This document shows positions 51,047 to 59,646 of a stretch of 64,000 bases of DNA, in pieces (position 1 is the stretch's first letter; each line of letters begins with the position of its first letter). This DNA comes from Pseudomonas sp. JQ170C (lineage in GTDB: Bacteria; Pseudomonadota; Gammaproteobacteria; Pseudomonadales; Pseudomonadaceae). The stretch lies in NCBI RefSeq assembly GCF_035581345.1, contig NZ_CP141608.1, positions 2,882,501-2,946,500 on the forward strand, written 5' to 3'. Both the position numbers and the translations under genes were made by a program. The notes under the pieces are model-generated. The model had not been told where the DNA came from and made no database searches. It saw nothing but the letters and a program-made list of their open reading frames with translations.

Positions 51047-52114
51047 ATGAAAACACTGGCCAAACTCCCCGTCACCATCGTCACCGGCTTCCTCGGCTCG
51101 GGCAAAACCACGCTGCTGCGTCATATGCTCGACAACGCCCAGGGCCGACGCATCGCCGTGATCGTCAACGAGTTCGGCGAGCTGGGTATCGATGGCGAAA
51201 TCCTCAAGCAGTGCAGCATCGGCTGCACAGAGGAAGAAGCCAGCGGCCGGGTTTATGAACTGGCTAACGGCTGCCTGTGCTGCACCGTGCAAGAGGAGTT
51301 CTTCCCGGTGATGCGCGAGCTGGTGGCACGCCGTGGCGATCTGGACCACATCCTCATCGAAACCAGCGGCCTGGCCCTGCCCAAGCCACTGGTGCAAGCC
51401 TTCCAGTGGCCGGAAATCCGCAACGCGTGCACGGTCGATGCGGTGATTACCGTGGTCGACAGCCCGGCGGTGGCCGCCGGTACCTTCGCCGCTTACCCCG
51501 ATCAAGTCGATGCCCAGCGCAAGCTGGACCCGAACCTGGACCACGAGTCGCCGCTGCACGAACTGTTCGCCGACCAGCTGGCCAGTGCCGACCTGGTGGT
51601 ACTGAACAAAGCCGACCTGATTGCCCCTCAAGACCTGGCCAAGGTACGCGCCGAGGTGCAGGAAGAGTTGCCGCCAGCGGTCAAGGTGATCGAGGCGAGC
51701 AGCGGTCGCCTGCCGCTTGACGTGCTGCTGGGCCTGGGCGCCGAATCCGAAGCGCATATCGACGGCCGTCGCACCCACCATGATTCTCACCATGATGGCG
51801 ATGACCATGACGATCATGACCACGACGCCTTCGACTCGATCTCCATCGAGTTGCCGCAAGCCGACGAAAGCCTGCTGCTCGACGCCCTGACCCAGCTCGT
51901 GGTGCAACACGGCATCCTGCGGGTCAAGGGCTTTGCGGCGATCCCCGGCAAGCCGATGCGCCTGCTGATCCAGGGGGTGGGCACCCGTTTCGACAAGCAC
52001 TTCGACCGCGCCTGGCGCAGTGAAGAGCCACGTACCACGCGCCTGGTGCTGATCGGCCAGGACCTCGATGCCAGCCGACTGGAAGCGAGCCTGCGCGCCG
52101 CCCTGGGCGCTTGA
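51047..52114 (+). CDS. cobW: CobW-family metal chaperone GTPase
   Basis: 355 residues. ATG 51047 has AAGGG upstream. G1 loop GFLGSGKTTLLRHML near residue 14; metal-binding CxCC in ANGCLCCTVQEEF at about residue 76; a guanine motif in LNKADLI; and a His/Asp-rich loop HHDSHHDGDDHDDHDHD at about 245-260. CobW is thought to deliver cobalt to the CobN chelatase. It lies under a B12 riboswitch and 3 bp before cobN, which supports cobalt rather than zinc. Confidence 0.95.
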   Translation: MKTLAKLPVTIVTGFLGSGKTTLLRHMLDNAQGRRIAVIVNEFGELGIDGEILKQCSIGCTEEEASGRVYELANGCLCCTVQEEFFPVMRELVARRGDLDHILIETSGLALPKPLVQAFQWPEIRNACTVDAVITVVDSPAVAAGTFAAYPDQVDAQRKLDPNLDHESPLHELFADQLASADLVVLNKADLIAPQDLAKVRAEVQEELPPAVKVIEASSGRLPLDVLLGLGAESEAHIDGRRTHHDSHHDGDDHDDHDHDAFDSISIELPQADESLLLDALTQLVVQHGILRVKGFAAIPGKPMRLLIQGVGTRFDKHFDRAWRSEEPRTTRLVLIGQDLDASRLEASLRAALGA

Positions 52115-52117
52115 TTC

Positions 52118-55100
52118 ATGCACCTGCTGCGGACCCAGCCCGGCGGCTTCGTGCCGGACGACAGCATTGCCGACCTGGGCCAGACCCCGGCTGAGCTTGT
52201 CATTCTCTGCAGCGGTGATTCGCACCTGGCATTGCTGGCCGAAACCGCCCAGCAATTGCCCGCGGATTTTCCCAGCCTGCGTTTGGCCAACCCCATGCAG
52301 GTGCAGAACCATGCCTCCGTCGACTTGTATGTGGACGAGGTGTTGCGCCATGCCAAGGTCATTCTGGTGTCGCTGCATGGGGGTGTCGGTTATTGGCGCT
52401 ATGGCGTGGAGCAGTTGCTGGAGCTGGCTGCCCGAGGCGTGCAACTGATACTGGTGCCGGGCGATGACCGCCCGGACCCGGAACTCGGCAGCCTGAGCAC
52501 GGTGAGCGCCGCGCAGGCCGATCGGCTCTGGCAGTACCTGCGCCAGGGTGGCAAGGCCAATGCCTTGAACCTGTTCAATTGCCTGGCCAACCTCTGGCTG
52601 CAGCGCGATTACCCCTGGAGCGAGCCGCAGCAACTGCCGCGCACGGCGGTGTACCACCCGCACAAGGCCGCCGCGCAGTTGCAGGACTGGTACGCCGATT
52701 GGCAGCAGATGCAGCCGGTGGTGCCGGTGCTGTTCTACCGTTCGCACCTGCAGGCCGCCAATACCGCGTTTATCGACACCTTTTGCGAACGCTTGCAACT
52801 GGCCGGGCTCAACCCCTTGCCGATTGCCGTGGCCAGCCTCAAGGAAGCCGGTTGCCTGGCCCAGGTCGAAGATTGGCTGGATGAAGTCGATGCAGCGTTG
52901 ATCATCAACACCACAGGGTTTGCCCAGTCCAGCCCCGAGCAGCCGCACCTGCGGCCGTTTCGCCGCGACATTCCGGTGTTGCAGGCCATCTGCGCCCAGG
53001 ACAACGCACCGGGCTGGGAGGCCAGCGAGCAAGGGCTGGGGGCCAGGGACCTGGCGATGCACATCGTGCTGCCGGAGCTGGACGGGCGGATCATTACCCG
53101 GCCGATCAGCTTCAAGGACCTGGCCTGGCGCAGCGAGCGCAGCCAGTCGGACGTGGTCTGCTACCGCCCCCATGCCGAGCGCATGGACTTTGTGGCCGAG
53201 CTCGCGCGGCGCTGGTGTGCACTGGCGCAGTTGCCCAACCCGGATAAACGCGTGGCCCTGATCCTGGCCAACTATCCGACCCGCGACGGGCGCATCGGCA
53301 ATGGAGTGGGCCTGGACACGCCAGCCGCCGCGCTGAATATCCTGCGTGCCCTGAAAGACCAGGGCTATCCGCTTGGCGCGCTGCCCGACAGCGGGACGGC
53401 GCTGATTCAGGCGCTGCTCGGCGGTGTGAGCAACGACCTGGACAGCATCGACCAGCGCCCCTGCCTGCAAAGCATGGCGATGGACGACTACCTGGCAGCC
53501 TTCGCCCAATTGCCCCAGGCCAACCAGGACGCCGTGCGCGAACGCTGGGGCGAACCCCGGCAGGACCCGATGTTCCGCAATGGCCGGATGATGGTCGCCG
53601 GCCTGCGCTTTGACCTGACCTTCGTCGGCATTCAGCCGGCCCGGGGGTACCAGCTGGACCAGAGCGCGGTGTACCACGACCCCGACCTGGTGCCGCCCCA
53701 TGGCTACCTGGCGTTCTATTTCTGGTTGCGCCACGGCTATGGCGCCGATGCGCTGATCCATGTCGGCAAGCACGGCAACCTGGAGTGGCTGCCGGGCAAG
53801 GGCGTGGGCCTGTCGGCCAGTTGCTGGCCGGATGCCTTGCTCGGGCCCATGCCCAATATCTATCCCTTTATCGTCAACGACCCGGGCGAGGGCGCCCAGG
53901 CCAAGCGCCGTACCCAGGCGGTCATCATCGACCACCTGATGCCGCCGCTGACCCGCGCCGAAACCTACGGCCCGCTGCGCCACCTGGAGGCGCTGGCCGA
54001 CGAGTACTACGAAGCCCAGTTACTGGACCCGCGCCGCGCCCGTGAACTGCAGCGCGATATTCTCGAACTGGTGCGCGACAACCACATCGACCGTGAGCTG
54101 CAGCTCGAAGGTGCGCTGGACGACGCAGCGGTCTGGTTGCCACGGCTGGACACCTACCTGTGTGACCTGAAGGAATCCCAGATACGCGATGGCCTGCATG
54201 TGTTTGGCGAGTCGCCCACCGGGCGCTTGCGCACGGACACGTTGCTGGCCTTGTTGCGGGTGGCCCGCGGTGATGGACGAGGGGCCAATGCCAGCCTGCT
54301 GCGGGCGCTGGCCAAGGCCCTGGCGTTGGGGTTCGATCCGCTGGATTGCGACCTCGGTCAACCCTGGAACGGGCCGCGCCCGGCGCTGCTGCAAGGCGTG
54401 GACGGCGGCCTGTGGCGAACGGCCGGGGATACCCGCGAGCGCCTGGAGTTGCTGGCCGGGCGGTTGATCAGCGAGCGCCTGGCAGGTGATGCGCAGGTTC
54501 CGCCCGACGATCAATGGAGCGAAGTGCGCGCCGTGTTGCAGGCGCTGGCTGACGAGGTCGCGCCGCAACTCGATGCCTGCGGCCCGGCTGAACTGCATGG
54601 CCTGCTCGCTGCCTTGCAGGGCCGCTTTGTGCCTGCCGGCCCCAGCGGCGCCCCCAGTAGGGGCCGTCTGGAAGTGCTGCCCACCGGGCGCAACTTCTAT
54701 ACCGTCGATGTGCGCAACCTGCCAACCACCACGGCCTGGCGTATTGGCTTTGCCTCGGCCAACCTGATTCTGGAGCGCCACCTGCAAGACCACGGCGATC
54801 ATTTGCGCCAACTGGGGCTGTCGGTATGGGGGACGGCGACCATGCGCACCGGCGGTGATGACATCGCCCAGGCCATGGCCTTGCTCGGGGTGCGCCCGGT
54901 GTGGGCCAGTGGCAGTCAGCGGGTCGATGACTTCGAGATTTTGCCGTTGAGCCTGCTCGACCGACCGCGAGTGGACGTGACGCTACGGGTGTCGGGGTTC
55001 TTCCGCGATGCCTTCGGCAACCTGATCGACCTGTTCGATGCCGCCGTTCGGGCGGTCGCGGCGCTGGACGAGCCGGATGACCTCAATCCGCTGGCCGCCA

Positions 55101-55879
55101 GGGTGCGCACTGAGCGTGCCGAGTTGCTGGCCCAGGGCGTGGAGGCCGAGCAGGCCGCACGCCAGGCGGGTTGGCGCATCTTCGGCGCCAAACCGGGGGC
55201 TTATGGTGCGGGCGTGCATAACGCCATCGACGGGCGTCTGTGGCAAGGCCGCGAAGACCTGGCCGAGGTCTATCTCAATCATGGGGGCTATGCCTATGGC
55301 GCAGCCGACGACGGCACCCCGGCGCGTGCCGACTTTGCCCGGCGTCTGGGCCAGGTGCAGGCGGTGATCCAGAACCAGGACAACCACGAGCATGACCTGC
55401 TCGACTCCAACGATTACTACCAGTTCCAGGGCGGCATGTTGGCTGCCGTGGAAAGCCTGGGCGGGGCGCCGGTCGCCAGCTATCACGGCGACCACAGCCA
55501 GCCGGACCGTCCGCGTATCCGTACCCTGAAAGAAGAACTCAACCGGGTGATACGTGCCCGTGCGCTCAATCCCAAGTGGATCGACGGGGTCAAGCGCCAC
55601 GGCTACAAAGGGGCGTTCGAGCTGGCGGCCACGGTCGACAACCTGTTCGCCTTCGATGCCACCACGCACCTGATCGACGACCACCATTATCAGTCGCTGG
55701 CCGATGCCTACGTGCTCGACACCCCGACCCGCGACTTTATCCGCCAGCACAACCCCGAGGCCCTGCGCGATATCACCGAACGCCTGCTCGAAGCGCAACA
55801 ACGTGGCTTGTGGCAGGAACCGGGTACCTACCGCGAGGCGCTGGAAGAGCAACTGCTCGATGGCGAAGAAGAGACTTGA
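52118..55879 (+). CDS. cobN: Cobaltochelatase large subunit CobN
   Basis: 1253 residues, close to the usual CobN length. It is the large subunit that inserts Co2+ into hydrogenobyrinate a,c-diamide with an ATPase pair (CobS/CobT, or ChlI/ChlD as here). Hallmarks are ALILANYPTRDGRIGNGVGLDTP, DALIHVGKHGNLEWLPGKG with metal-site histidines, GVRPVWASGSQRV, and LSLLDRPRVDVTLRVSGFFRDAF. The next two reading frames supply the ATPase/VWA partners, 1 bp downstream. Confidence 0.96.
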   Translation: MHLLRTQPGGFVPDDSIADLGQTPAELVILCSGDSHLALLAETAQQLPADFPSLRLANPMQVQNHASVDLYVDEVLRHAKVILVSLHGGVGYWRYGVEQLLELAARGVQLILVPGDDRPDPELGSLSTVSAAQADRLWQYLRQGGKANALNLFNCLANLWLQRDYPWSEPQQLPRTAVYHPHKAAAQLQDWYADWQQMQPVVPVLFYRSHLQAANTAFIDTFCERLQLAGLNPLPIAVASLKEAGCLAQVEDWLDEVDAALIINTTGFAQSSPEQPHLRPFRRDIPVLQAICAQDNAPGWEASEQGLGARDLAMHIVLPELDGRIITRPISFKDLAWRSERSQSDVVCYRPHAERMDFVAELARRWCALAQLPNPDKRVALILANYPTRDGRIGNGVGLDTPAAALNILRALKDQGYPLGALPDSGTALIQALLGGVSNDLDSIDQRPCLQSMAMDDYLAAFAQLPQANQDAVRERWGEPRQDPMFRNGRMMVAGLRFDLTFVGIQPARGYQLDQSAVYHDPDLVPPHGYLAFYFWLRHGYGADALIHVGKHGNLEWLPGKGVGLSASCWPDALLGPMPNIYPFIVNDPGEGAQAKRRTQAVIIDHLMPPLTRAETYGPLRHLEALADEYYEAQLLDPRRARELQRDILELVRDNHIDRELQLEGALDDAAVWLPRLDTYLCDLKESQIRDGLHVFGESPTGRLRTDTLLALLRVARGDGRGANASLLRALAKALALGFDPLDCDLGQPWNGPRPALLQGVDGGLWRTAGDTRERLELLAGRLISERLAGDAQVPPDDQWSEVRAVLQALADEVAPQLDACGPAELHGLLAALQGRFVPAGPSGAPSRGRLEVLPTGRNFYTVDVRNLPTTTAWRIGFASANLILERHLQDHGDHLRQLGLSVWGTATMRTGGDDIAQAMALLGVRPVWASGSQRVDDFEILPLSLLDRPRVDVTLRVSGFFRDAFGNLIDLFDAAVRAVAALDEPDDLNPLAARVRTERAELLAQGVEAEQAARQAGWRIFGAKPGAYGAGVHNAIDGRLWQGREDLAEVYLNHGGYAYGAADDGTPARADFARRLGQVQAVIQNQDNHEHDLLDSNDYYQFQGGMLAAVESLGGAPVASYHGDHSQPDRPRIRTLKEELNRVIRARALNPKWIDGVKRHGYKGAFELAATVDNLFAFDATTHLIDDHHYQSLADAYVLDTPTRDFIRQHNPEALRDITERLLEAQQRGLWQEPGTYREALEEQLLDGEEET

Positions 55880-55880
55880 G

Positions 55881-56879
55881 ATGACTGAACCTGCACATTT
55901 CCCGCTGTCTGCCGTGGTCGGCGCCGATGAGCTGAAACTGGCCCTGTGCCTGACCGCCATCGACCCGAAGATCGGCGGCGTGCTGATCGAAGGCCCGCGT
56001 GGCATGGCCAAGAGCACCCTGGCCCGGGGGCTTGCCGACCTGCTGGGTGATGGCCCGTTCGTGACCCTGCCGCTGGGTGCCAGCGAAGAGCGGTTGGTGG
56101 GTACCCTGGACCTGGACGCGGCGCTGGGGCAGGGCAAGGCGCAGTTCTCGCCGGGCGTGCTGGCCAAGGCCGACGGTGGTGTGCTCTACGTGGATGAGGT
56201 CAATCTGTTGGCCGACCACCTGGTGGACCTGCTGCTGGATGTGGCGGCCAGTGGCACCAACCGGGTCGAGCGCGACGGTATTTCCCACCGTCACAGCGCC
56301 CGCTTTGTATTGATCGGCACCATGAACCCGGAAGAGGGCGAGTTGCGCCCGCAGTTGCTCGATCGCTTTGGTCTCAACGTGGCCCTCGATGGGCAACCGG
56401 CGCCTGAAGCACGTGGGCAGATCATTCGTCGGCGTCTGGACTTTGATGCCGACCCCGACACCTTCTGCGCCCAGTGGGCGCCTGCCCAGGCGCAGTTGCG
56501 CGAGCGTTGCCAGCAGGCGCGTGAGCGACTGGCGCAGATTCCGCTGGATGATCAGGCCCTGGCACAGATCACCGAGCGCTGCTTTGGCGCCGGTGTCGAT
56601 GGCTTGCGTGCTGACCTGGTCTGGTTGCGTGCGGCCAGGGCCCATGCCGCCTGGCGCGGTGCCTTGAGCATTGAGGCAGAGGATATTGATGCGGTGGCCG
56701 AGTTCGCCTTGCGGCACCGTCGTCGTGAACGTGCCGAGCAGCAGGCGCCTGCGCCCGATCCCCAGGGCGGCCAGTCGCTCTGTGCTCAACAAGGCCAGGG
56801 TGCCTGGGGTGACATGCCGCCCCAGGCCGCGCCCACCGGCGCGCGACGCGAGGTGCCGAACTGGGCAAAAAAGCCCTGA
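55881..56879 (+). CDS. ChlI/BchI-like AAA+ chelatase subunit (zero-frame product)
   Basis: 332 residues. Walker A GPRGMAKSTLARG (about 37-49), VLYVDEVNLLADHLVDLLLD with Walker B, GTMNPEEGELRPQLLDRFG with the arginine finger region, and a C-terminal lid helix. It powers CobN. Translation ending at TGA 56877-56879 gives this form. The last sense codons, GCA AAA AAG CCC, contain an A-AAA-AAG slippery heptamer; a -1 slip there gives a ChlI-ChlD fusion of about 553 residues. RBS: cobN ends 2 bases upstream, with GAAGAGA preceding. Confidence 0.93.
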   Translation: MTEPAHFPLSAVVGADELKLALCLTAIDPKIGGVLIEGPRGMAKSTLARGLADLLGDGPFVTLPLGASEERLVGTLDLDAALGQGKAQFSPGVLAKADGGVLYVDEVNLLADHLVDLLLDVAASGTNRVERDGISHRHSARFVLIGTMNPEEGELRPQLLDRFGLNVALDGQPAPEARGQIIRRRLDFDADPDTFCAQWAPAQAQLRERCQQARERLAQIPLDDQALAQITERCFGAGVDGLRADLVWLRAARAHAAWRGALSIEAEDIDAVAEFALRHRRRERAEQQAPAPDPQGGQSLCAQQGQGAWGDMPPQAAPTGARREVPNWAKKP

Positions 56880-56907
56880 GCATCCGTCGCCCGCGTTCGG
56901 CGGATGC
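56867..56907 (+). promoter_or_regulatory. -1 programmed ribosomal frameshift signal
   Basis: Slippery heptamer A-AAA-AAG at 56867-56873 in the correct phase (GCA AAA AAG). Six bases later a GC-rich hairpin pairs 56880-56889 with 56898-56907 (GCATCCGTCG with CGGCGGATGC, one wobble). A Shine-Dalgarno-like AGGTG lies at 56851-56855. All three classic stimulators are present. Confidence 0.85.
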
Positions 56908-57541
56908 CAAACCCCGCCCTGGCAGCATCAAGCAAGGTTCCAGAGGGGCTGCCCGCACCGCCACCCAGGGTACGGTCGCCTGGCCCGCCACCTTGCTCAA
57001 GGGGCGGCCGCGTCAACGCCTCGACCTGTGCTGGCAGCAACGCAGGGCCAGTGCTCATGAACTCTGGCTGGTGATTGTCGACGCCTCGGCCTCCACCCGC
57101 CGCCACCAGGCCCTGAGCCAGGCCAAGGGCCTGCTTGCCGGGTTCTTCGATCAGGCGTACCGGCAGCGGGCGCGCTTGACCTTGCTCACCGCCAGCGGCA
57201 ACACCCCGACCTGGCAGCGCCATGGCCTCAAGGCATCCGCGGCATTGCAGCCCTGGCTGGAAAACCTCGGTGCCGGCGGCGGCACGCCGTTGCTGGCTGC
57301 CCTGGAGCAGGCGCGCAATTGGCTGCTGGCCCGGCAACGCCAGTTTCCGGCCGAGCAACAACGCTGCCTGGTGCTGACCGACGGCCGGCTCAAGGCCTGG
57401 GACCCCGTGGCGCCACTGCCGTGTCCAAGTTTGCTGGTGGATATGGAACGCGCGGCGGTACGCCTGGGACGTGCGCGTTTATTGGCGCAGCAATTAAACG
57501 CCGACTACCAGTCGATAGACAGTTTCAAAGTGATGGAATAA
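56873..57541 (+). CDS. ChlD-like VWA domain, expressed by -1 frameshift from chlI
   Basis: The -1 frame continues without a stop from the slippery site: ALSIRRPRSADAKPRPGS, GTVAWPATLLKGRPRQR, then a VWA domain with MIDAS motif IVDASASTRRHQAL, TASGNTPTW, GAGGGTPLLAALEQA and VLTDGRLKAW. There is no ATG, GTG or TTG in this frame before TTG 56993, which would delete conserved N-terminal residues, so independent initiation looks poor. The fused product supplies the ChlD/CobT-like half of the cobalt chelatase motor. Such dual coding of chlD is known in other bacteria. Confidence 0.82.
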   Translation, partial: ALSIRRPRSADAKPRPGSIKQGSRGAARTATQGTVAWPATLLKGRPRQRLDLCWQQRRASAHELWLVIVDASASTRRHQALSQAKGLLAGFFDQAYRQRARLTLLTASGNTPTWQRHGLKASAALQPWLENLGAGGGTPLLAALEQARNWLLARQRQFPAEQQRCLVLTDGRLKAWDPVAPLPCPSLLVDMERAAVRLGRARLLAQQLNADYQSIDSFKVME

Positions 57542-57640
57542 TAAAGGCACGTACGGGTCCGTACGTGAAAACAGTGCGGCGAAGTGTCGCACTATAAAGA
57601 ACGGGCAACTAGAAAGTTGCCCGATGTGTGTGCTGCGAAG

Positions 57641-57907
57641 TTACTTCGGCATTGACCAGGGTTGCAGGTCGTAGCCTTTTTCGCTCAGTTCGGCACGCAC
57701 TTCTTCGATCAGGTGCGCCAGTTGCGCAGGGTCCGTATAGGTGCTGCTTGGCACCTGTTTGCTGCCGATACGGGTGCTGGTCCGGTCGATCACTGCGAGG
57801 CTCAGTTCGCCAGTACCGTTAGGCGAATCCCAGGCTACACACTGGAAGGGCTCGAAGGCGTGGTCGGCAATCAGCAGTGCTTCGTTGACACGGAGCGGGG
57901 CATTCAT
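57641..57907 (-). CDS. Small uncharacterised protein
   Basis: 88 residues, no signal peptide or membrane segment: ADHAFEPFQCVAWDSPNGTGELSL, then VIDRTSTRIGSKQVP and LIEEVRAELSEKGYDLQPW. It looks like a compact mixed alpha/beta protein. I do not recognise the family. ATG 57907 has AGAGAGAC upstream. It is convergent with the chelatase operon and divergent from the sigma-54 activator. Confidence 0.7.
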   Translation of the reverse strand: MNAPLRVNEALLIADHAFEPFQCVAWDSPNGTGELSLAVIDRTSTRIGSKQVPSSTYTDPAQLAHLIEEVRAELSEKGYDLQPWSMPK

Positions 57908-58226
57908 GGGTTCGGTCTCTCTGTGGGCCCAAACAAAAAATAAAAGTACCGCGCGCTGTGCGGCGGTGGGTTACTTGTACTGATGCACGCAGTACAGGGT
58001 CGAGTCACATACTTATTTGTAATTTTTTGGGATTCGGCAAAAAAGTTGTAACAGGTGCCGAGTCTGACGTTGAAAGTTGTGAAAAATTCCCCGCAGTCAA
58101 TTTTACGTCCCTGCTTTGCAGACAGACGGTAGTGGGCGTCTGACGCATCGTTGCTACTGTTACAAACGGGCCTGCCAACGTGCTGTTTCTATTTAAAATT
58201 CCAACATTTGGCGCCAAGGAAAGGTC
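57908..58226. other. AT-richer intergenic region
   Basis: 319 bp between divergent genes, including a run of A/T around 58017-58040. It must hold promoters for both neighbours. I found no sigma-54 motif, box or repeat in it. Confidence 0.4.
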
Positions 58227-59552
58227 ATGCTCGAACCTTCGTCCAACCGCCGCTTGCTGATCGTCGATCCCTGCGATGATTGTCACCGTTTGTTACCCGG
58301 GCTGCGTAATGTCGGCTGGGACGTCTCCAGCTGTACATTGTCCGCCGCCCAGGAATATCCCTGCGATGTCGGTTTGTTGCGTTTGCAGGCCTCGCACCTG
58401 CAGCACCCCGATGCCGTGAAAGACCTGATCAGCCGCAGCAACACCGAATGGATTGCCGTGCTCAGCCCTGACGAGTTGCGCACGCAGAACGTCGGCGATT
58501 TTGTATGCGAGTGGTTTTTCGACTTTCACACCTTGCCGTTCGACGTCTCCCGGGTGCAGGTCACCATTGGCCGGGCCTTCGGCATGGCGCGCCTGCGCGG
58601 CAAAGGCAATGTCCATGTCGATGGCACCGAGCACGAATTGCTCGGGGACAGCCGACCGATCCGCGAACTGCGCAAGTTGCTCAGCAAACTGGCACCCACC
58701 GAATCGCCGGTGCTGATTCGCGGGGAGAGCGGTACCGGCAAGGAACTGGTGGCGCGCACGCTGCATCGCCAATCCCAGCGCCGCGACAAGCCTTTCGTGC
58801 CGATCAACTGCGGCGCCATACCGGAACACCTGATCCAGTCGGAACTGTTCGGTCATGAGAAAGGCGCGTTTACCGGTGCTCACCAGCGCAAGATCGGACG
58901 TATCGAAGCCGCCCATGGCGGCACCTTGTTTCTCGATGAAATCGGCGACCTGCCGCTGGAACTGCAAGCCAACCTGCTACGGTTCCTGCAGGAAAAACAC
59001 ATCGAACGCGTTGGCGGCAGCCAGCCGATCGACGTCGATGTGCGCGTGCTGGCGGCGACCCACGTCGACCTTGAAAAGGCCATCGAGAGTGGGCGTTTTC
59101 GCGAAGACCTGTATTACCGGCTCAATGTGCTGCAAGTGGTCACCGCGCCCCTGCGTGACCGGCATGGCGATCTGTCGATGCTGGCCAGCCATTTTTCCCA
59201 TTTCTACAGCCTGGAAACCGGGCGGCGTCCGCGCAGTTTCAGCGAGGACGCCCTGGTGGCGATGGGTAAGCACGACTGGCCGGGCAATGTACGCGAACTG
59301 GCCAACCGGGTCAGGCGTGGTCTGGTCCTGGCCGAAGGGCGGCAGATCGAGGCCCAGGACCTGGGGTTGGCGCCCCAGCACGCGTTCGCAGCCAGTATGG
59401 GTACCCTCGAAGACTACAAGCACCGGGCCGAACGCCAGGCCTTGTGCGATGTACTCAATCGGCACAGCGACAACTTGAGTATCGCGGCCAAGGTGCTGGG
59501 GATTTCCCGGCCGACCTTTTATAGGCTGCTGCACAAGCATCAGATTCGTTGA
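58227..59552 (+). CDS. Sigma-54-dependent activator with degenerate receiver (FleQ/NtrC-type)
   Basis: 441 residues. ATG 58227 follows AAGGAAAGG. The N-terminal 130 residues resemble a receiver (LLIVDPCDDCHRLLPGL) but lack the phospho-acceptor position and the usual acidic pocket, as in FleQ. The AAA+ core is complete: GESGTGKELVARTLH, the sigma-54-contacting GAFTGA at about residue 215, GGTLFLDEIGDLP and WPGNVRELANRVRRG. The Fis-type HTH is LSIAAKVLGISRPTFYRLL. It should activate sigma-54 promoters without phosphorylation. Targets could be fap or the mnxG/secretion promoters, but the sequence does not decide this. Confidence 0.9.
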   Translation: MLEPSSNRRLLIVDPCDDCHRLLPGLRNVGWDVSSCTLSAAQEYPCDVGLLRLQASHLQHPDAVKDLISRSNTEWIAVLSPDELRTQNVGDFVCEWFFDFHTLPFDVSRVQVTIGRAFGMARLRGKGNVHVDGTEHELLGDSRPIRELRKLLSKLAPTESPVLIRGESGTGKELVARTLHRQSQRRDKPFVPINCGAIPEHLIQSELFGHEKGAFTGAHQRKIGRIEAAHGGTLFLDEIGDLPLELQANLLRFLQEKHIERVGGSQPIDVDVRVLAATHVDLEKAIESGRFREDLYYRLNVLQVVTAPLRDRHGDLSMLASHFSHFYSLETGRRPRSFSEDALVAMGKHDWPGNVRELANRVRRGLVLAEGRQIEAQDLGLAPQHAFAASMGTLEDYKHRAERQALCDVLNRHSDNLSIAAKVLGISRPTFYRLLHKHQIR

Positions 59553-59570
59553 GTGGTGATAGTGCTACTT

Positions 59571-59600
59571 AAGCATCGCGGGGCAAGCCCGCTCCTACCG
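59571..59600 (-). repeat. Single REP element
   Basis: ATCGCGGGGCAAGCCCGCTC, just downstream of the activator gene and before the shared terminator. Confidence 0.75.
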
Positions 59601-59610
59601 AGAAATGAAA

Positions 59611-59633
59611 AGCCCGCCGAAGCGGGCTTTTTT
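59611..59633. terminator. Bidirectional intrinsic terminator
   Basis: AGCCCGC-CGAA-GCGGGCT followed by TTTTTT on the plus strand and preceded by AAAA (TTTT on the minus strand). It ends the activator gene and the fap operon. Confidence 0.88.
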
Positions 59634-59646
59634 GTGAGCGCGAGGC

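Noticed and set aside
50936..53983. 1015-codon minus-strand frame opposite cobW-cobN
   Set aside because: It crosses two genes and the riboswitch end, and has no recognisable domain.
56993..57541. Independent ChlD-like gene starting at TTG 56993
   Set aside because: This start removes conserved residues that read on without a stop from the slippery site, and no ribosome-binding site precedes it.
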